A stretch of 64,000 nucleotides of DNA, taken from assembly GCF_020171365.1 (NCBI RefSeq), contig NZ_JAIUZO010000002.1, positions 744,001-808,000 of the forward strand, given 5' to 3'. A program made the position numbers and the translations under genes. Position 1 is the stretch's first letter, and each line of letters opens with the position of its first letter. Shown in pieces: positions 1-7,138 of the stretch. The stretch comes from Qipengyuania gaetbuli. Its GTDB lineage: Bacteria > Pseudomonadota > Alphaproteobacteria > Sphingomonadales > Sphingomonadaceae. The notes beneath the pieces are model-generated. The model did no database searches, had not been told where the DNA came from, and worked only from the letters and a program-made list of their open reading frames with translations.

Positions 1-585
1 GACGAGCAGCAGCACGCTCCACGGGCCTAGTGCGCTCCGCGCCCGCTGGGCGGGCAGGAGGTAGAAGGCGTAGAACAGGCCGGCAGCGAGGCAGAACAAA
101 TCGCCCACCAGGTTCGCTTTCGAGATTTCGAGGCTGCGCCCGAGCAGGATCGCTGCACCAAACAAGGCAGCCGCAACCCCTGCATATTCGCGGCCCGATG
201 GCGCGCGGCGCAGGGCAACCAACCCCCAGATCATCAGGATCACGCTGCCCGAATTGCCGAACAGGACCGCATTTCCCAGCCGCGTCCGCTCGATCCCGAT
301 ATGCCAGCTGGCAAGGTCGAGCGCGAAGAAACAGCCCGCTGCGACGACCAGCAGCGCCAGCCGCTTGTCGATCGGGCCGGGTGCCCTTTGCCGCCATGCC
401 AGAAGCGCGATCAATGGGATCGGCAGGAACAGGCGCCAGAACGCCGAGGCGACCGGTCCGGTATCGGCAAGGCGCACCAGCCAGGGGCCGAGAGCCAGCG
501 CGACATTGCCCGCAATCAGCGCGGCAAAGTGCCACGCACCGGGCTGAAAGTCATTCTTGTCGGCGATGGTGCTTGTGTCCCCCAT
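1..585 (-). CDS. EamA/DMT-family membrane transporter, 3' end outside window
   Basis: The frame is open from an ATG at 585 down to base 1, giving 195 codons with no stop, so the C-terminal part lies outside the window. The residues form successive hydrophobic segments, including AALIAGNVALALGPWLV, VASAFWRLFLPIPLIALLAW and LALLVVAAGCFFALDLASWH. The motif around residues 45-50 (ASAFWR) and the later HIGIERTRLGNAVLF are typical of the first EamA repeat of drug/metabolite transporters (RhaT/YdcZ type). It should be an inner-membrane permease; the substrate cannot be told. It is divergent from the old yellow enzyme gene with 56 bases between the starts. Confidence 0.8.
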   Translation of the reverse strand, partial: MGDTSTIADKNDFQPGAWHFAALIAGNVALALGPWLVRLADTGPVASAFWRLFLPIPLIALLAWRQRAPGPIDKRLALLVVAAGCFFALDLASWHIGIERTRLGNAVLFGNSGSVILMIWGLVALRRAPSGREYAGVAAALFGAAILLGRSLEISKANLVGDLFCLAAGLFYAFYLLPAQRARSALGPWSVLLLV

Positions 586-641
586 TGCGGCTCCCTAGCT
601 CCCCTTGCACATACAAGTCAGCAAAAAGGGACTTTGCCGCG

Positions 642-1754
642 ATGCATGAAAAGCTGTTCGACCCGCTCAAACTCGGCGCCATCGAAGCGAAAAACAGGAT
701 CCTCATGGCTCCGCTCACGCGCGGCAGGTCGACCCAGCCCGGCTCGATCCCGAACGAGATGATGGCGACCTATTACCGCCAGCGGGCAAGCGCAGGCCTG
801 ATCATTTCGGAAGCCACCGGCATCAGCGTGGAAGGCCTCGGCTGGCCGGCAGCACCCGGCATCTGGAGCGACGAGCAGGTCGAAGGCTGGAAGCTGGTGA
901 CGAATGCCGTTCACGAAGAAGGCGGCGCGATCGTGCTGCAGCTGTGGCACATGGGCCGTCTGGTTCACCCCGACTTTCTCGGCGGCAACCCGCCTGTTTC
1001 GGCCAGCGCCACCTGCGCGCCGGGCCATGCCCACACCTTCCAAGGCCGCAAGGATTATGAACCGGCACGCGCGCTCGGCAAGGACGAGATCGCCCGCGTG
1101 GTGGGCGACTATCGCCATGCCGCCGCAAACGCCAAGCGCGCCGGGTTCGACGGCGTCCAGCTGCACGGCGCAAATGGCTATCTCGTCGACCAGTTCCTGC
1201 GCGACAGCAGCAATCTGCGCGAAGACGAATACGGCGGCAGCCCGGAAAACCGCACCCGCTTCCTGCGCGAAGTTCTCACCGCGCTTATCGACGTCTGGGG
1301 CGCAGACCGCGTCAGCGTGCGCCTGTCGCCCAATGGCGAGACGCAGGGCTGCGACGACAGCGATCCGCCGGCAACCTTCGGCGCGGCCGCCAGGGTGGTC
1401 GAGGAACTCGGCCTCGGCTTCCTCGAACTGCGCGAGCCGGGCCCCGACGGCACCTTCGGCGCTACCGACGTGCCCAAGCAGAGCCCGCTGATCCGCCAGA
1501 TCTATTCAGGCCCGCTGGTGCTCAACAGCGATTACACGCCCGAACAGGCGGTTGCCGATATCGAGGCAGGGCGCTGCGATGCGGTCAGCTGGGGCCGGGA
1601 TTTCATCTCCAACCCCGATTTGCCCGAACGTTTCCGGCTGGGTGCAGAGCTGCAACCCAATGTAAACGTTCCGCAAAGCTGGTACCTTCCGGGGCCGGAA
1701 GGGTACATCGATTACCCCATGCTAACCAAAAGCGGGGAAACTGTCGGCGGGTGA
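642..1754 (+). CDS. Old yellow enzyme family alkene reductase (NemA-like)
   Basis: A 370-residue FMN-dependent NAD(P)H:flavin oxidoreductase of the old yellow enzyme family, which reduces activated C=C bonds in the cytoplasm. The frame is open further upstream, but homology begins at MHEKLFDPLKLGAI, so I start at 642. Visible family signatures are MAPLTRGRS near residue 22, QLWHMGR near 100, the substrate-binding His/Asn pair in QLHGANGYLVDQFLRD near 174-177, and the Tyr-containing REDEYGGSPENR near 195. FMN phosphate-binding residues lie in the SWGRDFISNPDLPERF segment near the C-terminus. The length fits the family. It is followed after about 40 bases by a CitE-like gene on the same strand, possibly in one transcript. 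Confidence 0.93.
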   Translation: MHEKLFDPLKLGAIEAKNRILMAPLTRGRSTQPGSIPNEMMATYYRQRASAGLIISEATGISVEGLGWPAAPGIWSDEQVEGWKLVTNAVHEEGGAIVLQLWHMGRLVHPDFLGGNPPVSASATCAPGHAHTFQGRKDYEPARALGKDEIARVVGDYRHAAANAKRAGFDGVQLHGANGYLVDQFLRDSSNLREDEYGGSPENRTRFLREVLTALIDVWGADRVSVRLSPNGETQGCDDSDPPATFGAAARVVEELGLGFLELREPGPDGTFGATDVPKQSPLIRQIYSGPLVLNSDYTPEQAVADIEAGRCDAVSWGRDFISNPDLPERFRLGAELQPNVNVPQSWYLPGPEGYIDYPMLTKSGETVGG

Positions 1755-1797
1755 TTCGCCCATCCCGGCGCGAATCGTCCCTGAGGAGGGTCGATAA

Positions 1798-2673
1798 ATG
1801 CGCTCGTGGATCGTGGTCCCGGCAGACAAGGACAAGGCGCTGGGGCAGGTAGCCGGCTCGGGCGCGGACGCGGTCGTCATCGACCTCGCCCGCGCCGCCG
1901 GCGAGGACACCAAGCAGCACACCCGGCTGGCCTCGCGTGACTGGCTGGTCTCGCACCGCTCGCAAGTGGTGGCAGCGCGCAGTTTCGCGCGCTGGGTACG
2001 CATCGGCCCCGTGTCGAGCCCGCACTGGCGCGCCGATCTCGAGGCCGCGATGGAAGGCGCGCCCGACGGCGTCGTCCTTGCCGAATGCATCGGCACCGAT
2101 GAAGTCCAGCAGTTCGCCGCAGCGCTCTATGAATGCGAAGGCCGTGCAGGCGTGCGCAGCGGCGCGACCAAGATCATCCCGGAACTTGGCGCCAATCCCG
2201 CTGCGGCCCTGCACCTCAAACCGTTTGCCGAGGAAATCCACGCACGCATCGTCGGGCTTGGCTGGGATGCTGCAGCGCTCGCCCGTTCGCTCGGCGCGCG
2301 GCGAATGCGCGGACCGGGAGGGCTATGGACCGATGCGCTGGCCTATGTCCGGGGGCAGGTCCTGCTGGCCGCCCATGCGCAAGGGTTGATGGCGATCGAG
2401 GCTGGTTTTCGCGACACGCGCGATGCCGAGGGCGCCAAACGCGCAGCGCTCGCCGCGCGCGGGGACGGGTTCAGCGGCATGATCGCCGTCCATCCCTCGC
2501 AGGTGGAAGCGATCAATGCCGCTTTCGCGCCAACGTCCGAGGAAATCGCCGAAGCGCGCGAGATCGTCGGATTGTTCGCGCTCAATCCGGGTGCAGAGGC
2601 GCTCCCGTCACGCGGCCGCTATGTCCGGCAAGGCGACCTCGCACGCGCAAGGAAGCTGCTCGGCGAGGATTAG
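1798..2673 (+). CDS. HpcH/HpaI aldolase / citrate lyase beta (CitE-like) protein
   Basis: A 291-residue protein of the TIM-barrel CoA-ester lyase family (CitE, malyl-CoA lyase, Mcl). An SD-like GAGGAGGG precedes the ATG at 1798. The N-terminus RSWIVVPADKDKAL matches the family's RSxLFVPG region and the C-terminal AVHPSQVEAINAAFAP matches the conserved IHPxQ motif. The usual acidic DLED metal/substrate motif reads IDLARAAGEDT here, so activity may differ from classical lyases. It ends in a convergent stop overlap with the small lipoprotein gene. I infer a CoA-ester lyase or thioesterase role; the substrate is unknown. Confidence 0.8.
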   Translation: MRSWIVVPADKDKALGQVAGSGADAVVIDLARAAGEDTKQHTRLASRDWLVSHRSQVVAARSFARWVRIGPVSSPHWRADLEAAMEGAPDGVVLAECIGTDEVQQFAAALYECEGRAGVRSGATKIIPELGANPAAALHLKPFAEEIHARIVGLGWDAAALARSLGARRMRGPGGLWTDALAYVRGQVLLAAHAQGLMAIEAGFRDTRDAEGAKRAALAARGDGFSGMIAVHPSQVEAINAAFAPTSEEIAEAREIVGLFALNPGAEALPSRGRYVRQGDLARARKLLGED

Positions 2674-2984
2674 GCTTCCGGCTCCGCCTCTTCGGCGGGT
2701 TCGGCCTGCGTGCCCTCTTCGGGCGCGGCATCGGCCTCTGCCTCGTCACCGTCTTCCTCGCTGGCATCCTCGGTATCGCCGGAAGAGCCCTCGCTGGGCG
2801 CCTGCCGCAGCGGAGGGGCCTGCGAGGTCACGGTGTCGAGCGGCAGCATGGAATCGTCGATCGTGCCGCCAAGCACTTCGCCCTCGGCACGCTGCGCATC
2901 GCCTGTCGCACCCGCTTCGTCGGCCTGGTCCTGACAGGCGGCAAGGGTCAGCGCCCCGAGTGCGATAATCGTCAGTCGCTTCAT
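2670..2984 (-). CDS. Small acidic lipoprotein
   Basis: A 104-residue predicted lipoprotein. The N-terminus [20 protein letters not shown] is a signal peptide with the lipobox LAAC, and cleavage would leave Cys17 as the lipidated residue. The mature part is low-complexity and very acidic, rich in E, D, A and P (for example [19 protein letters not shown]), with no recognisable domain. I use the ATG at 2984 because the signal peptide begins there. It overlaps the lipB stop by 4 bases, so it is probably translated from the lipB transcript. Function unknown; a periplasmic or outer-membrane-anchored disordered protein is the most that can be said. Confidence 0.72.
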   Translation of the reverse strand: MKRLTIIALGALTLAACQDQADEAGATGDAQRAEGEVLGGTIDDSMLPLDTVTSQAPPLRQAPSEGSSGDTEDASEEDGDEAEADAAPEEGTQAEPAEEAEPEA

Positions 2985-3652
2985 GGCAGCGCGCATTCCT
3001 TTCCTTCGAGCGCGGCGAGGAAATCGCCTGCCCGCCGCTTCAATGCCTCATCGAAGGCATCAGGCGCAATATCGTGGCCGAGCCGCGCCATGCTGGTGAC
3101 GCCGAATTCGTCGATCCCGCAGGGCACGATGCCGGTGAAGTGGGTGAGGTCGGGAGCGAGGTTGACGGAGAACCCGTGCATCGTCACCCAACGGCGCACG
3201 CGCACGCCGATCGCGCCGATCTTGGCCTCGCGCCCGTCGATATCGCGCGTCCAGATTCCGATCCGCCCGTCGCTGCGCCAGCATTCGACCCCGAGGTCGC
3301 CGAGCGTGGCGATCACCCAGCCTTCGACCGAGTGGACGAAGCAGCGCACGTCGCGTCCCCGCGCCTTGAGGTCGAGCATCAGGTAGCCGACGCGCTGGCC
3401 CGGGCCGTGATAGGTGTACCGCCCTCCGCGGCCCGCCTCGACCACTTCGAAGCGCGGGTCGAGCAGTTCTGCCCCGTCGGCGCTGGTCCCGGCAGTATAG
3501 ACCGGCGGGTGCTCGAGCAGCCAGACCAGTTCCCGCGCCTCGCCCTCGGACACGGCCTTGTTGCACGCCTCCATCGCCGCGAGCGCGTCGCGATAGGGCA
3601 CCTGCCCCTTTTCGGCACGCCATTCGACGGTTTCGGTGAGCATTTCGGACAT
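2981..3652 (-). CDS. lipB: Octanoyltransferase LipB
   Basis: Lipoyl(octanoyl) transferase moves octanoate from acyl carrier protein to lipoyl domains of 2-oxoacid dehydrogenases, the first step of lipoate synthesis. The 223-residue protein has the family's [12 protein letters not shown] motif (about residues 76-86), the active-site Lys in EAKIGAIGV (K144) and the acyl-accepting Cys in [11 protein letters not shown] (C178). The longer upstream frame has no homology, so I start at [11 protein letters not shown] (3652). lipA is not nearby. The start is divergent from the membrane-protein gene at 3712 with 59 bases between them. Confidence 0.96.
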   Translation of the reverse strand: MSEMLTETVEWRAEKGQVPYRDALAAMEACNKAVSEGEARELVWLLEHPPVYTAGTSADGAELLDPRFEVVEAGRGGRYTYHGPGQRVGYLMLDLKARGRDVRCFVHSVEGWVIATLGDLGVECWRSDGRIGIWTRDIDGREAKIGAIGVRVRRWVTMHGFSVNLAPDLTHFTGIVPCGIDEFGVTSMARLGHDIAPDAFDEALKRRAGDFLAALEGKECALP

Positions 3653-3711
3653 GGGGAATTGCGTGGCGACGCAAGTCGCGCTTATCAAGAGCGAAAGAGA
3701 GGGGTTCGGCG

Positions 3712-4539
3712 ATGAAATTCGATTTCGACAAGGGCTGGAACGAGGCACTGGCACTCATCAAGGGCAATTTCAGCCTGCTGGCAACGATCGCGGGCGTGCT
3801 GATCTTCCTGCCATCGGCCTTCGCCGCGATCATCTTCCCGAGCGCGAGCATCGAATCCTCGCTCGAAGGCTCGACCCAGCCGACCATGGAGCAATTGCAG
3901 GGCGCGCTGATGACCATGTTCAGCGAATACTGGTGGCTGTTCCTCGGCGTGTTCCTGCTCACCAGCCTCGCCCAGCTGGCCATGCTGGCGCTGCTGCGCC
4001 GTCGCTCCTCGCCTACGGTGGGCGAAGCGCTGGCCTCGGGGGCATCGCTGCTGCCGACCTTCATCGGTGCCTACCTGCTGCAAATCCTCGCCTATCTCGC
4101 GCCGATCTTCGTGCTGATCAGCCTGCCCGCTGCGATCGGCCTCAAGCCGGTTGCGCTGGTGGGCGCGCTCTTCGCCATTCCGCTGGTCGTCTACATCAGC
4201 ATCAAGCTGTCTCTTTCGACGCCCATCATCGGCATCGAGGGGGAGCGTAACCCGGTTGCCGCGCTCAAGCGGTCCTGGGCCATGACCAAGGGTAATTCGC
4301 TGCGTCTGCTCGGCTTCTTCGTCCTGCTGGTCGTCGCAGCCGCCGTGCTGGTGCTGATCCTTGGCTGGATCGTCGGCCTTGTCTTCGCGCTTGGCGGGGA
4401 GGAAGCGTCCAGCTTCGGCGCGGCGCTTTCGGCAGGGCTCATCGATGCCCTGGGCGCAGTCTTCGTAGTGAGCATCCTGGCCGCGATCCACGCGCAGCTT
4501 TCGCGCCTGTCCGCAGCGGATACTGGCGAAGAGGCCTAA
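3712..4539 (+). CDS. Multipass membrane protein, GDPD membrane-domain-like
   Basis: A 275-residue integral membrane protein with about six hydrophobic segments, including [62 protein letters not shown] and [21 protein letters not shown]. The pattern [27 protein letters not shown] is characteristic of the membrane domain found in glycerophosphoryl diester phosphodiesterases and YciC/DUF975-type proteins. No catalytic domain is attached. An AGAGAGGGG ribosome site lies just upstream of the ATG. The cellular role is not known. It converges with the methyltransferase gene with a 4-base overlap of ends. Confidence 0.75.
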   Translation: MKFDFDKGWNEALALIKGNFSLLATIAGVLIFLPSAFAAIIFPSASIESSLEGSTQPTMEQLQGALMTMFSEYWWLFLGVFLLTSLAQLAMLALLRRRSSPTVGEALASGASLLPTFIGAYLLQILAYLAPIFVLISLPAAIGLKPVALVGALFAIPLVVYISIKLSLSTPIIGIEGERNPVAALKRSWAMTKGNSLRLLGFFVLLVVAAAVLVLILGWIVGLVFALGGEEASSFGAALSAGLIDALGAVFVVSILAAIHAQLSRLSAADTGEEA

Positions 4540-5171
4540 CCCTTCGGCTCCTTCCAACCCCAGAAGAGCTGGCAGGGAAGCACGTTCAGCAGTTCGAAGC
4601 CGTTTTCGATACGCTCGAAATGGGGCGCCATGAAATCGCGCGCCTTGGCCGAGAACTGGTAGACGAGGAATGCGCCGCCCGGGCGGATGACGCGGTACGT
4701 TGCCGCCGCGATGGCAGGACCGATGCCTGCGGGCAGCGTCGAAAACGGCAGGCCGGACAGGACGTAGTCGGCATGGTCGTGGCCATGCGCCTTCACGATC
4801 TCCTCCACGTCCGCGGCAGAGCCGTGGACAGCGGAAAACCGGCTGTCGCGGAAATGCTTGCGCAGGTAGTCGATATAGAGCGGGTTGGTGTCGATCACGA
4901 TCAGCGATCCGTCCCGCGGCAGGCGGTCGAGCACGGCCTGGCAGAAGGTGCCGACGCCAGGCCCGTATTCCACGAACAGCTTGCATTCGTCCCATTTCAC
5001 CGGCGCCAGCATTTTCTCGATGGTGAAACGCGAGGAGGGGATGATCGAGCCGACCATCTTGGGGTGTTCGACAAAACCGCGGAAGAACACGCCCCACTGG
5101 CCGAAAAAGCGCGCGGCCTTTTCCTTGAAATTGCGCCGCGGGATCGCCGGGGCATTGTCGTAACCGGTCAA
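4536..5171 (-). CDS. PmtA-like SAM-dependent methyltransferase
   Basis: A class I SAM-dependent methyltransferase of 211 residues, resembling phospholipid N-methyltransferase PmtA and the KsgA fold. The SAM-binding motif is FVEYGPGVGTFCQAVLDRL, followed by the acidic LIVIDTNPLYIDYLRKHF, and a LSGLPFSTLP segment in the motif IV position. The N-terminal ARFFGQWGVFFRGFVEHPK with PSSRF is typical of this group. No ATG occurs at the start of homology; I choose TTG at 5171, preceded by AGAGGGG at a normal distance. The 255-residue reading from 5303 would overlap the divergent MFS gene start. Likely role: membrane lipid methylation, by inference. Confidence 0.78.
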   Translation of the reverse strand: MTGYDNAPAIPRRNFKEKAARFFGQWGVFFRGFVEHPKMVGSIIPSSRFTIEKMLAPVKWDECKLFVEYGPGVGTFCQAVLDRLPRDGSLIVIDTNPLYIDYLRKHFRDSRFSAVHGSAADVEEIVKAHGHDHADYVLSGLPFSTLPAGIGPAIAAATYRVIRPGGAFLVYQFSAKARDFMAPHFERIENGFELLNVLPCQLFWGWKEPKG

Positions 5172-5266
5172 GACTGACCCCTCTTTCGACGATAAGACAG
5201 TTACTTCGTCTGGCAGTGCGCCTGCGCCATTGCAAGGGCGCGTGGAGCAGCGTAGCCGCTTATCCC

Positions 5267-6628
5267 ATGGCCGAAGCCGATCCGTCCGACGCCGTGACGT
5301 CACCGCTCCCGGTGCGCCAGCCGTCGATTTCGCGCGGGCGCATGACGCTGCTCTTCGCGGTCATGCTGACCACGGCGGCCGGCAATACAGCCATGCAGTC
5401 GGTCATGCCATCCATCGGCACGGCGCTGCAGATCAACGACGTATGGATCAGCCTCGCGTACAGCTGGTCGGCATTGCTCTGGGTGTTCTGCGCACCGCTC
5501 TGGGCCGAACGGTCCGACCAGCGCGGCCGCAAGGCGATGATGGCGCTGGGGCTGGTGGGGTTCATCGCTAGCTTTGCACTGTGCGGCCTGATGCTCTGGC
5601 TCGGCCTGTCGGGATATATCGGCGCGTTCTGGGCGCTGATCCTGTTCGCTGCGGCGCGCAGCCTTTACGGCGGGTTCGGCAGCGCGGCGCCGCCTGCGGT
5701 CCAGGCCTATGTCGCCAGCCGCACCCCGCGTTCTGAACGCACGCAGGCCCTGTCGCTGATCGCGTCGAGCTTTGGGCTGGGCACAGTCATCGGCCCTGCT
5801 CTTGCGCCGCTGATGGTGCTGCCCTTCATCGGGCTGACCGGCCCGTTCCTGATTTTCTCGCTGATGGGCGTGGCCACGCTCGTCGCGCTGCGCTGGAAAC
5901 TGCCCAATGACGAGCCGCAATTCCCTGCACGCGGCAAGACCTACGATCCGTCCTATTCGGGCAGCCCCACGGCCGATTTCTCCGGCAATTCCGATGACGA
6001 GGACGAGGACGAAGAGGAGGTCGAGCCGCATAAGCTGCGCTGGTTCGAACCGCGTCTGCGCCCCTGGGTCGTGGTCGGCCTGCTGGGCGGGCACGCACAG
6101 GCCATGGTGCTCGGCATTGCGGGCTTCCTCGTGCTCGACCGGCTGGGACTGCGCGCCACGCCCGCGGAAGGCACCGGCCCGGTCGGCCTCGTGCTGATGG
6201 CGGGCGCAATCGCCACATTGCTGGCGCAGTGGGGCTTGATCCCGAGGCTGAACCTTGGCCCGCGCGCAGCGACGCTGTCGGGCATTGCGATCGCCGGCTT
6301 CGGCGTCGCCATGCTCGGCGTTGCTGGCAACATCCATTCCATCGCATTGGCCTTTGCCGTCGCCTCATTGGGCTTCGGGCTGTTCCGCCCCGGCTCGACC
6401 TCCGGCACGTCGCTGGCAGTCACTCGCGCCGAGCAGGGGCAGGCATCCGGCGTCACGGCCTCGGTCGCGGGGGCGAGCTATATCTACGCGCCCGCGCTGG
6501 GCGTGTGGCTATACGGCCATTCGGACTGGCTGGGCTTCGGCCTGATCGTGGCCATCTGCGCCATCGTCTTCGTCTACGGCTGGCTGACCCTGCAAATGGA
6601 CAGCAGGCTGACGCAGGACCGCCGCTAG
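5267..6628 (+). CDS. MFS transporter (multidrug/TetA-like)
   Basis: A 453-residue major facilitator with twelve hydrophobic segments. The loop between helices 2 and 3 carries APLWAERSDQRGRKAMM, the MFS motif A. The central cytoplasmic loop is unusual: it contains an acidic run, SDDEDEDEEEVE, near residues 235-245. The start MAEADPSD at 5267 leaves 95 bases to the divergent methyltransferase. Likely a proton-driven exporter of small molecules; the substrate is not predictable. It converges with arsC (4-base overlap of ends). Confidence 0.87.
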   Translation: MAEADPSDAVTSPLPVRQPSISRGRMTLLFAVMLTTAAGNTAMQSVMPSIGTALQINDVWISLAYSWSALLWVFCAPLWAERSDQRGRKAMMALGLVGFIASFALCGLMLWLGLSGYIGAFWALILFAAARSLYGGFGSAAPPAVQAYVASRTPRSERTQALSLIASSFGLGTVIGPALAPLMVLPFIGLTGPFLIFSLMGVATLVALRWKLPNDEPQFPARGKTYDPSYSGSPTADFSGNSDDEDEDEEEVEPHKLRWFEPRLRPWVVVGLLGGHAQAMVLGIAGFLVLDRLGLRATPAEGTGPVGLVLMAGAIATLLAQWGLIPRLNLGPRAATLSGIAIAGFGVAMLGVAGNIHSIALAFAVASLGFGLFRPGSTSGTSLAVTRAEQGQASGVTASVAGASYIYAPALGVWLYGHSDWLGFGLIVAICAIVFVYGWLTLQMDSRLTQDRR

Positions 6629-6969
6629 AGGATTTCGAGGACCGTGTCCTGCGGGCGGCAGAGGCGCACGCCCTTGTCGGTTTCCACCAGCGGACGTTCG
6701 ATCAGGATGGGGTCTGCGACCATGGCTGCGAGCACGGTGTCGGCATCGGCGTCCGGCAGGCCGCGCTCCTCGGCATCGGTACCGCGCAGGCGCAGGCCCT
6801 GGTTCGGAGTGATCCCTGCGTCGCGGTAGAGCTGCGCCAGCTTCTCCCTGGTCGGCGGGTCCTTGAGATACTCCACGACTTCGACATCGACCTTCGACAG
6901 GTTTTCGAGAATGGCCAGCGTCTTGCGCGAAGTGCCGCATTTCGGATTGTGCCAGATGGTCGCCTTCAT
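6625..6969 (-). CDS. arsC: Arsenate reductase (glutaredoxin-type) ArsC
   Basis: A 114-residue thioredoxin-fold protein. The N-terminal HNPKCGTSRKTLAIL contains the catalytic Cys (C11) of glutaredoxin-dependent arsenate reductases, and VVEYLKDPPTREKLAQL plus IERPLVETDKGVRLCRP are the further family signatures, including the cis-Pro/Arg region. It would reduce arsenate to arsenite using glutathione and glutaredoxin. There is no arsR, arsB or acr3 next to it, so a more general YffB/Spx-like role is possible. An AGGAGA ribosome site precedes the ATG. Confidence 0.88.
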   Translation of the reverse strand: MKATIWHNPKCGTSRKTLAILENLSKVDVEVVEYLKDPPTREKLAQLYRDAGITPNQGLRLRGTDAEERGLPDADADTVLAAMVADPILIERPLVETDKGVRLCRPQDTVLEIL

Positions 6970-7066
6970 GGTGTCTCCTTCTCTTTCGGGCGCGCTCTAA
7001 TCGACTGAACCTATCAGTCAAATGCAGTGTTGCGATTTTTTCACCGGCAATTGCGCAATTGGAGGT

Positions 7067-7093
7067 TGCTAATGCGAATGGCTCGCAATAGCA
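7067..7093. promoter_or_regulatory. Candidate Fur-type operator
   Basis: An inverted repeat with 11-base arms: TGCTAATGCGA, a 5-base spacer, then TCGCAATAGCA; 10 of the 11 positions pair. It lies 45 bases upstream of the TonB receptor ATG, in an AT-rich intergenic region. Iron repression of siderophore receptors through such palindromes is well established in proteobacteria; the assignment to Fur here is inference from position and symmetry. Confidence 0.5.
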
Positions 7094-7138
7094 GGACAGT
7101 ACGTTTTGAGAATCAATCGCAAGAACAGAAAGAAGTCC

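Noticed and set aside
30..641. N-terminal extension of the old yellow enzyme reading frame
   Set aside because: It is antisense to the DMT permease gene and the enzyme's homology begins at 642.
3685..5235. 516-residue minus-strand frame covering the membrane protein at 3712-4539
   Set aside because: The plus-strand gene has real transmembrane helices and a ribosome site; the minus-strand reading is a shadow with Gln/Arg/Asp-rich low complexity.
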